DNA from: Gemmatimonadota bacterium
GTDB lineage: Bacteria > Gemmatimonadota > Gemmatimonadetes > Gemmatimonadales > Gemmatimonadaceae
NCBI GenBank assembly: GCA_031127185.1
Contig: JARIET010000157.1
Span: forward strand, 1-6,939
Length of the DNA stretch: 6,939 nucleotides
Reading direction: 5' to 3'
Both the position numbers and the translations under genes were made by a program. Each line of letters starts with the position of its first letter. Position 1 is the stretch's first letter. Under the pieces are notes generated by a model. It was not told the origin of the DNA. It did no database searches and saw nothing but the letters and a program-made list of their open reading frames with translations. Shown here in pieces: positions 1-5,069 of the stretch.

Positions 1-89
1 GTGCTCTGCCCATAGGTGTCTGCGGCGAGGAAAGGGGCAATCGCCAGAGCGGCGATCGGAGTCATTTGGCGAGTCGTCAGGATGCGCAT
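1..89 (-). CDS. N-terminus of an exported protein (cut by window edge)
   Basis: Reading leftward from an ATG at 89-87, the minus strand stays open to base 1 and encodes about 29 residues with a clear signal-peptide layout. A short basic start (MRILTTRQ) is followed by a hydrophobic core (IAALAIAPFLAA) and then DTYGQS, a plausible cleavage region. An in-frame ATG at 104-102 would add MHIRG. Neither start has a strong Shine-Dalgarno. The mature protein lies outside the window, so no function can be given; I infer only secretion or envelope location. The gene would be divergent from the cytochrome c peroxidase lipoprotein gene, with 50-65 bases between the starts. The call rests on the signal-peptide pattern in a short open frame, so it could be chance. 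Confidence 0.5.
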   Translation of the reverse strand, partial: MRILTTRQMTPIAALAIAPFLAADTYGQS

Positions 90-154
90 CCCACGAATAT
101 GCATGCGGAAGGGCGCCGGAATTAACACCCCGAGTGCGGTGTCGTCGCACAGGC

Positions 155-1606
155 ATGCGACACGCACACAAGCTCCTTTGGATTGCCGCCGCCGCGCTCG
201 CGTGTGGCTCCTCATCGACCTCTCCGGTCGCCACCACCGCTGAGACGCCGGCGACGCCGGCAGGCTCCACCAACCCGCCTGCAACGCCCGCAGGTGTGGT
301 CGTTCTCGCGAATCCCAACCCGTCGCAGCCGGCAACGGTGGGCACTGCGTTTGCCTACGACGCCACCGCGGGCGGCACGACATTTCGCGACAACCGTGGC
401 TCCGGGCTGACCTACACCGTCTCACTGTCGCCGGTCGGAAGCGGACTGAGCGTCGCGAACGGTCGGGTCATGGGGACACCTGCCACTCCCGGGCTCGTGA
501 CGGTGGTCATCACGGCAACCGACGCGGGGCAGGCGACTGCATCGGACACGTTCGATATCATTTCGTTCGCAAGCGGACTCTCGGCGCCCCTGCTTGATGC
601 GTCGTTCCGGTATTCGGATGCGGACGGCAATGTGCCCGGGCATTTCACCAATGGAAACGGTGGCCCCGGGGGGCTCGTTTCGACGCAGGACAACACGCCG
701 GCTACGAACCCGATCACCAACGCCGGCGCCGCGCTCGGGCGCGCGCTGTTCTATGACCCGCGGCTGTCGGGCAACGATCTCGTGTCCTGCGCGTCGTGTC
801 ATCAACAGTCGAGCGGTTTTGCCGACACGGCCCGGCTCAGCACCGGATTTCGCGGTGGGCTCACCGGGCGCCACTCGATGGCGTTGACCAACGCACGCTA
901 TTACGGCCGCGGACGGTTCTTCTGGGACGAGCGCGCAGCCACGCTCGAAGACCAGGTGTTGCGGCCCATTCAGGACACCGTCGAGATGGGGATGACACTC
1001 GACCAGTTGGAGAAAAAGCTCGCGCTGACCGACTACTATCCGGTGCTCTTTTCTGCGGCGTTCGGGACGCCGATGATCACGCGCGATCGCATCTCCCTCG
1101 CGCTTGCGCAGTTCGTGCGTTCGCTGGTGTCGGGCCGTTCCAGGTTTGACCAGGCGGCGGCGGCCGGTCCGACAGCGTTTGCCACCGTACTGACCGCCAT
1201 CGAGGACCGCGGGCGCGACGTGTTTGCGCAGGTAGGCTGCGCACGTTGTCATGCCACCTTTGCGCAGCTTGCGGACGACACGCACAACACCGGACTCGAC
1301 TTCGCCGTCACCGATGTCGGGGCAGGGAACGGCCGCTTCAAGTCGCCCTCGCTGCGAAACGTGGGCGTGCGCGGCCGCTTCATGCATGACGGCCGCTTCA
1401 GCTCGCTCGCGGAGGTCGTGGAGTTCTATGACAATGGCGTGCGCAATAATCCCAACCTCGACCAACGCCTGCGTGGGCCAGGCGGGCAGCCGCAGCGCCT
1501 GAATCTTTCGGCAGACGACAAGGCTGCATTGGTGGCCTTCCTCAACACGCTCACAGACCCGACATTCCTAACCGACACGCGCTTTTCGAATCCATTCCCG
1601 CGTTGA
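155..1606 (+). CDS. Ig-like/di-heme cytochrome c peroxidase (MauG family) lipoprotein
   Basis: Predicted exported di-heme protein of the CCP/MauG family, whose members reduce H2O2 or carry out MauG-like oxidations using two c-type hemes. With the ATG start (483 aa), residues 1-17 look like a lipoprotein signal ending AAALAC, with Cys17 as the likely lipidated residue; the lipobox is not perfect. A Pro/Thr/Ala linker follows, containing PATPAG twice. Residues about 54-136 resemble a putative Ig (He_PIG) domain (GLTYTVS, GRVMGTPATPG, ITATDAG). The peroxidase part has CASCH at 212-216 and CARCH at 362-366. Between them lie FFWDERA (Trp257) and VEMG (Glu277), matching the conserved Trp and Glu near the peroxidatic heme. 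FMHDGRF (Met410) is the likely axial ligand region of the second heme. A GTG at 134 would add seven residues (MRCRRTG); I preferred the ATG because its N-terminus is the more typical signal. Neither start has a clear ribosome site. The electron donor and real substrate are unknown. Confidence 0.88.
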   Translation: MRHAHKLLWIAAAALACGSSSTSPVATTAETPATPAGSTNPPATPAGVVVLANPNPSQPATVGTAFAYDATAGGTTFRDNRGSGLTYTVSLSPVGSGLSVANGRVMGTPATPGLVTVVITATDAGQATASDTFDIISFASGLSAPLLDASFRYSDADGNVPGHFTNGNGGPGGLVSTQDNTPATNPITNAGAALGRALFYDPRLSGNDLVSCASCHQQSSGFADTARLSTGFRGGLTGRHSMALTNARYYGRGRFFWDERAATLEDQVLRPIQDTVEMGMTLDQLEKKLALTDYYPVLFSAAFGTPMITRDRISLALAQFVRSLVSGRSRFDQAAAAGPTAFATVLTAIEDRGRDVFAQVGCARCHATFAQLADDTHNTGLDFAVTDVGAGNGRFKSPSLRNVGVRGRFMHDGRFSSLAEVVEFYDNGVRNNPNLDQRLRGPGGQPQRLNLSADDKAALVAFLNTLTDPTFLTDTRFSNPFPR

Positions 1607-1618
1607 ACGGAGGCTGTG

Positions 1619-2764
1619 ATGTCGCCTGCTCGAGGCGTCTCTCGTCGCGACTTTACCCGGCTTGCCGCCGGGGCCGTGGCTGCTGGCTCGCTGCCGCCTG
1701 GAGCGTACCGATCACTCCAGGAGCACCTCGCGGCATCGGAATGGCCGGGTTATGCGAATGCGATGGTGCTCGATTTCCTCGCCAGCCCCGGGCCGTTCAA
1801 CACGCCGATCACCGTGCCGCAACTGACGCCGGAGATGGTGGTGAACGCTCAGGCGTCGGGGATCACCGGCGTGAACCTGACGATTGGTGGGCGCACGCCG
1901 GATGAGGTTGACGCGACCATCGCCAAGTGGGCACGGGAAGTGGCGGGGCATCCGACGGTGTTTGCCAATATTCGGTCGGTCACGGATCTGCGCGCAGCGA
2001 AATCATCGAAACGCTTCGGGCTGATCTACGGGTTTCAGGACACGGTGGCGATCGGTGACGACATCGCGCGGGTGAAGCGGTACCACGACGCGGGTGTTCG
2101 GATCGTGCAGCTGACGTACAATGTCCGGAACCTCGTCGGTGATGGATGCCTTCAGCCGGAGAATGCTGGCCTCACGCCGTTCGGACGCCAGGTGGTGGCA
2201 GAGCTCAACCGGCTCGGAATGATTGTCGACACGGGGCATACGGGTGAGCAGTCCACGCTGGATGCCATCGAGGTGTCGGCAAAACCCATCGCCATCAGTC
2301 ATTCGGCCTGTCGCGCGGTGGCGGATCGGCCGCGCAGCAAGCGCGATCATGTCATCAGGAAGATGGCGGACAAGGGCGGCGTGATCGGCATCTACATGAT
2401 GCCCTTCCTCACGATGGGTGCGGCGCCGACCAGCGTCGATCTCATCAAGCACATTGAACACGCGATCAACGTTGCCGGCGAAGATCACGTTGGCATTGGC
2501 AGCGACCTCTCCACGACTCCGCACGTGGTGGACGCCGAGTACATGCGTGTCCATCGCACGTTTGTCGAAGGGCGCCAGCGCGCCGGAGTCGCTGCGCCGG
2601 GCGAAGACCCTGCAGTGCCGATGTTCGTCACCGACCTCAACTCACCGCGGCGCATGGAGATGATCGCCGAGAAGCTGGCTGCGCGCGGGCATTCGAGCGC
2701 ACGAATTGAGAAAGTGATTGGCGCGAACTTTGCGCGGCTATGTAGAGATGTATGGGGCGAATGA
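1619..2764 (+). CDS. Tat-exported M19 (membrane dipeptidase) family protein with altered metal site
   Basis: 381 aa, peptidase M19/renal dipeptidase family, a TIM-barrel of the amidohydrolase superfamily that normally cleaves dipeptides with two zinc ions. The N-terminus has a twin-arginine motif (SRRDFTRL, residues 8-15) followed by a small-residue hydrophobic stretch, so it is probably exported folded. Family blocks seen: GLTPFGRQVVAELNRLGMIVD (184-204), H207 after DTG, SHS with H228, VGIGSDL with D296, and a C-terminal GANFARL. By comparison with human renal dipeptidase, the first-strand HxD is replaced (LDFLASP; Leu54 and Ser56), the bridging Glu is Tyr137 (IYGFQD), and the active-site His of LTH is Tyr (LTYN). 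Two histidine ligands and the Asp remain. It may be a one-metal or non-catalytic relative despite the family name. The ATG start is chosen because ACGGAGG (1607-1613) lies five bases upstream; a GTG at 1616 is possible. It follows the peroxidase gene by 12 bases, so co-transcription is likely. Confidence 0.88.
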   Translation: MSPARGVSRRDFTRLAAGAVAAGSLPPGAYRSLQEHLAASEWPGYANAMVLDFLASPGPFNTPITVPQLTPEMVVNAQASGITGVNLTIGGRTPDEVDATIAKWAREVAGHPTVFANIRSVTDLRAAKSSKRFGLIYGFQDTVAIGDDIARVKRYHDAGVRIVQLTYNVRNLVGDGCLQPENAGLTPFGRQVVAELNRLGMIVDTGHTGEQSTLDAIEVSAKPIAISHSACRAVADRPRSKRDHVIRKMADKGGVIGIYMMPFLTMGAAPTSVDLIKHIEHAINVAGEDHVGIGSDLSTTPHVVDAEYMRVHRTFVEGRQRAGVAAPGEDPAVPMFVTDLNSPRRMEMIAEKLAARGHSSARIEKVIGANFARLCRDVWGE

Positions 2765-2778
2765 CGGGGAACTGCGGG

Positions 2779-2828
2779 ACGTAGGGGGACGTAAGGGGAC
2801 GTAAGGGGACGTAGGGGGACGTGGGGGG
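2779..2828 (+). repeat. Five tandem copies of a 10-bp G-rich unit
   Basis: Units begin at 2779, 2789, 2799, 2809 and 2819. They read ACGTAGGGGG, ACGTAAGGGG, ACGTAAGGGG, ACGTAGGGGG and ACGTGGGGGG. With the GGG at 2776-2778 the plus strand carries six G-runs separated by 4-6 bases, which fits the sequence pattern of a G-quadruplex. The 10-bp period is close to one helical turn. The array fills most of the 73-base gap between the convergent M19 and DUF2177 genes, so it lies downstream of both. No classical stem plus T-run terminator is seen there, so a role in transcript ends is possible but only inferred. Confidence 0.92.
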
Positions 2829-2837
2829 AAGCGCAGC

Positions 2838-3230
2838 TCAGCGCGCGGCCAGGTATCCCGCGCCGCACACCACGGCCGTGAGCGCCGTGCCCCAGGCGAG
2901 ATCCACGAGGACGACGCGAAGCGGGAAATCGCGGATCAGGGCGAGGCTGGTTAAGTCGTAGGTCGCGTACGCCGCCAGCCCAAAGAACGCGCCCATTCCC
3001 AGTGCCCATTCGAGCGATTTGCGCTCGGCGGCCGGGAGCACCACAAAGACGATGATGGCAGCCAGGTATACGGCGTAGAAGAGCAGTGCAGGTACCCATC
3101 TGACATCTGGGCGGAGCAACGTGCCCATATGGCGGGCGTAGAAATCCTTGGCGATCACGCCAAGCCAGAGGAGGTCGAGCGCCAGCATGGTGGCTGCGGT
3201 GGCGGCGACGGCTTTGAGTATTGGCATCAT
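2838..3230 (-). CDS. DUF2177 family four-helix membrane protein
   Basis: 130 aa, the usual size of this family, whose biochemical role is not established. It has four hydrophobic segments at about 4-27, 46-66, 75-94 and 105-127. Recognisable family blocks are LDLLWLG (18-24), AKDFYARHMG (27-36), YATYDLTSLA (88-97) and DLAWGT (110-115). It is convergent with the M19 gene and divergent from the DUF1295 gene 80 bases away. In other bacteria DUF2177 proteins are often encoded beside DUF1295 proteins in stress-linked lipid-modification clusters, so the pairing suggests a shared membrane-lipid role; this is inference. Two adjacent ATGs (3230 and 3227) are possible starts. No Shine-Dalgarno precedes them, and a promoter-like TTGACA is so close that the mRNA could be leaderless. 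Confidence 0.88.
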   Translation of the reverse strand: MMPILKAVAATAATMLALDLLWLGVIAKDFYARHMGTLLRPDVRWVPALLFYAVYLAAIIVFVVLPAAERKSLEWALGMGAFFGLAAYATYDLTSLALIRDFPLRVVLVDLAWGTALTAVVCGAGYLAAR

Positions 3231-3232
3231 GG

Positions 3233-3261
3233 AGCATTGCGGATCACGAGGATGCTGTCAA
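3233..3261 (-). promoter_or_regulatory. Candidate promoter for the DUF2177 gene
   Basis: On the minus strand a perfect TTGACA (3261-3256) is followed after exactly 17 bases by AATGCT (3238-3233), a weak -10 matching three of six TATAAT positions. A start of transcription about seven bases on would fall at 3226-3228, at the ATGATG that opens the gene. Whether this sigma-70 consensus applies to this organism is unknown, and the -10 is poor. Confidence 0.35.
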
Positions 3262-3310
3262 TTCGGAGGGCCGTGAAATAGCTGGACACCGGTTGCCGAG
3301 CCCTGGGGGG

Positions 3311-4126
3311 ATGCTGAACTTGGATCGTGCCCACTGGACATCTGCATTGACCGTTCTAATTGTCGGCGCGAGCGTGTTGTCCGCCGTCGGGTTCGCCGCC
3401 ACCTGGCTTGTGAGCGTACGGATCAGGAACTACGGCCTGCTCGACGTGGCGTGGTCATACGGGGTGGCCGTGCTCGCGCCCATCTACGCCTTGCTGGGTG
3501 ATGGTACGCCGGCGCGGCGGTGGCTCTTCGCTGCAATTGGCGCCGCGTGGAGCCTGCGGCTGGGCACGTACATCCTGGTCCGAGTGATGCGGCATCACCC
3601 CAAGGAGGATGTGCGTTACGAGTCACTGCGCCGCCGGTGGCCGGGCGCCGGGCAGTTCCTCCTGTTCTTCGAATTGCAGGCCGGGCTCGTGGTCGTTTTC
3701 TCGCTGCCGTTCCTTTTCGCTGCGCATAATGCCCAGCCGACGCTGACGCCCTGGGAAATCGCCGGTCTCGCGATCGCTGTGCTTTCCCTTCTCGGTGAAA
3801 CAGCCGCCGATGCACAGCTGAAGCGCTTCAAGCGCACCGCGGCGGCCGGTGCGGTCTGCGACGTGGGACTGTGGCGGTACTCGCGCCACCCGAACTACTT
3901 CTTTGAATCGCTGTTCTGGTGGGGGGTCGCGCTTGCGGCGCTGAGTTCGCCGTGGGGCTGGATCTCCATCGCCTGCCCACTACTGATGCTCTACTTCCTG
4001 TTTCAGGTGACGGGTATTCCGCTCACTGAGGAGTACGCACTCAAGTCCAAGGGCGAGGCGTACCGCGAGTATCAGCGGACGACCAGTGCGTTTGTGCCGT
4101 GGTTCCGGAGGTCGGTGGCGGGGTAG
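3311..4126 (+). CDS. DUF1295 (steroid 5-alpha reductase-like) membrane protein
   Basis: 271 aa multi-pass inner-membrane protein of the DUF1295 family, related to 3-oxo-5-alpha-steroid 4-dehydrogenases and isoprenylcysteine methyltransferases. The bacterial substrate is unknown; an NAD(P)H-dependent reductase of a lipid-like molecule is the usual guess. The family signature is strong: DVAWSYG (45-51), LGTYILVR followed by EDVRYESLRRRW (99-110), GLWRYSRHPNYFFESLFWWG (186-205), and GIPLTEEYALKSKGEAYREY near the C-terminus, ending in FVPWF. Hydrophobic segments lie at about 10-34, 46-62, 70-90, 116-137, 148-164 and 206-236. The open frame extends upstream to 3221, but that would overlap the divergent DUF2177 start and add a hydrophilic tail without family resemblance, so the ATG at 3311 is chosen. 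A run of six G bases directly abuts it and is too close for an ideal ribosome site. Confidence 0.9.
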   Translation: MLNLDRAHWTSALTVLIVGASVLSAVGFAATWLVSVRIRNYGLLDVAWSYGVAVLAPIYALLGDGTPARRWLFAAIGAAWSLRLGTYILVRVMRHHPKEDVRYESLRRRWPGAGQFLLFFELQAGLVVVFSLPFLFAAHNAQPTLTPWEIAGLAIAVLSLLGETAADAQLKRFKRTAAAGAVCDVGLWRYSRHPNYFFESLFWWGVALAALSSPWGWISIACPLLMLYFLFQVTGIPLTEEYALKSKGEAYREYQRTTSAFVPWFRRSVAG

Positions 4127-4138
4127 GGAGCTGGCCGG

Positions 4139-4258
4139 ATGTGCAAGAATTGCGGGCACAAGCGTCTCCTGTGCAGCCCGCCCAACCCGGGCGCGGCAAC
4201 TGTCCTGAGACGCTCGAGGAAGCCCAGATGTATTCCGGAATCCGCAACTCCATCCTGA
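4139..4258 (+). CDS. Possible 39-residue cysteine-containing small protein
   Basis: A short open frame starts at an ATG 13 bases after the DUF1295 stop and ends in TGA, overlapping the first 31 bases of the SIMPL gene in another frame. It opens MCKNCGHKRLLC, that is CxxC then a third Cys seven residues later, a zinc-knuckle-like look, and continues with a basic Pro/Arg-rich tail. GGGAG at 4126-4130 is eight bases upstream and could serve as a ribosome site. A fourth Cys (residue 31) is present. I recognise no family, and the overlap and size make chance a strong alternative. Confidence 0.2.
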   Translation: MCKNCGHKRLLCSPPNPGAATVLRRSRKPRCIPESATPS

Positions 4259-4977
4259 TTGCGACTGCCGTTGCCGTGGCCACGCCGGCCGCTGCGCGGA
4301 CGCAAATCGCCGCTCCAGCCCCCGCTCAACCCGCCAGCGAAGTCCGCGCCAGCGGCAACGCCACAGTCAGCGTCACGCCTGATCTCGCCGTCGTGACCAT
4401 CCAGTTCTCCGCTAGCGGCAAGACCCCCGCGCTCGCCGGGCGCGCTGGCGCGGCGCGCGCCGCGGCCATCCGCAGGGCCATCGAAGCACTCGGCGTCCCC
4501 CGCGATTCCATTCCGACCAAAGGTCGCGCCGGCTGGTGGTGGGCCAACCGCTCCGAGATGCAGTTCCGCAAGGAGATGCGCGATACCATCTACGTCACCA
4601 ACGATCAATTCTCCGTGCGCCTCCACGACTTCGAACTCATCGGCCGCGTGATTGACACCGCACTCGCCGAGGGCGCGCAGACGATTTCCAATGTGGAGTT
4701 CCTGGCGACCAACACGTCGGCTGCGACGATCATGGCCATCAAGCAGGCCGCGGAGCAGGCGCGGGCGTACGCTGCCGCAATCGCCGAGGCGAGCGGCCTG
4801 ACGCTGGGCCGCGCGATTGACCTGTCCACCGATGCGCAGCAGATGATGTTCGGTCGGGAAGCGATGTCGTTGGGGATGGCGATGGCCAAGCAGGCCGATG
4901 CCACGGAGGTCGTAGCTCCTGAGCTCAAGGTGACGATGACCGTTCAGGGTCGCTGGGAGATGGTGGTGCCCAGGTAG
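4228..4977 (+). CDS. Secreted SIMPL domain (DUF541) protein
   Basis: 249 aa. Residues 1-24 form a signal peptide (NSILIATAVAVATPAAA), so the protein is probably periplasmic or outer-envelope bound. A Pro/Ala linker leads to the SIMPL fold. VRASGNATVSVTPDLAVVTI (39-58) is the typical first strand pair; RAAAIRRAIEALGV is the helix; FSVRLHDFELIGRVIDTAL (128-146) and the AAEQARAYAAAIAEASGL helix (174-191) follow; LKVTMTVQGRWEM is the closing strand. The name comes from the mouse SIMPL protein. Bacterial members such as BP26 and YggE are periplasmic, with a loosely defined link to oxidative stress and outer-membrane properties. A Trp-rich loop (GWWWANR, 102-108) replaces the usual middle segment. 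The start is the ATG preceded by CGAGGAAG (4215-4222); an upstream in-frame ATG at 4099 would overlap the DUF1295 gene and bury the signal peptide. A 101-base gap precedes it and 92 bases separate it from the S9 gene. Confidence 0.87.
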   Translation: MYSGIRNSILIATAVAVATPAAARTQIAAPAPAQPASEVRASGNATVSVTPDLAVVTIQFSASGKTPALAGRAGAARAAAIRRAIEALGVPRDSIPTKGRAGWWWANRSEMQFRKEMRDTIYVTNDQFSVRLHDFELIGRVIDTALAEGAQTISNVEFLATNTSAATIMAIKQAAEQARAYAAAIAEASGLTLGRAIDLSTDAQQMMFGREAMSLGMAMAKQADATEVVAPELKVTMTVQGRWEMVVPR

Positions 4978-5069
4978 GTCCTCAACGGCGGGGGCTCGCG
5001 GCGCGTTGTCCGAGGGTCGTATTCTATAGATGCAAATCTGAGAATCTCGTACCCGACCCGGAGTTGTGG

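Noticed and set aside
422..1465. Long minus-strand open frame (347 codons) opposite the peroxidase gene
   Set aside because: Its protein is Arg/His/Glu-rich with no domain, signal or family blocks, typical of an antisense shadow in GC-rich DNA; the plus strand has clear heme motifs.
2485..3237. Minus-strand open frame of 250 codons spanning the DUF2177 gene, the repeat and the M19 3' end
   Set aside because: It is a different frame from the clear DUF2177 protein, low-complexity, and runs through the intergenic repeat.
4176..4192. Possible hairpin GCCCG/CGGGC after the DUF1295 gene
   Set aside because: Only five pairs with a seven-base loop and no T-run, so it is not a credible terminator.
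4099..4227. N-terminal extension of the SIMPL protein from the ATG at 4099
   Set aside because: It would overlap the DUF1295 gene and place the hydrophobic signal segment about 50 residues in; the ATG at 4228 has a good ribosome site and a normal signal peptide.
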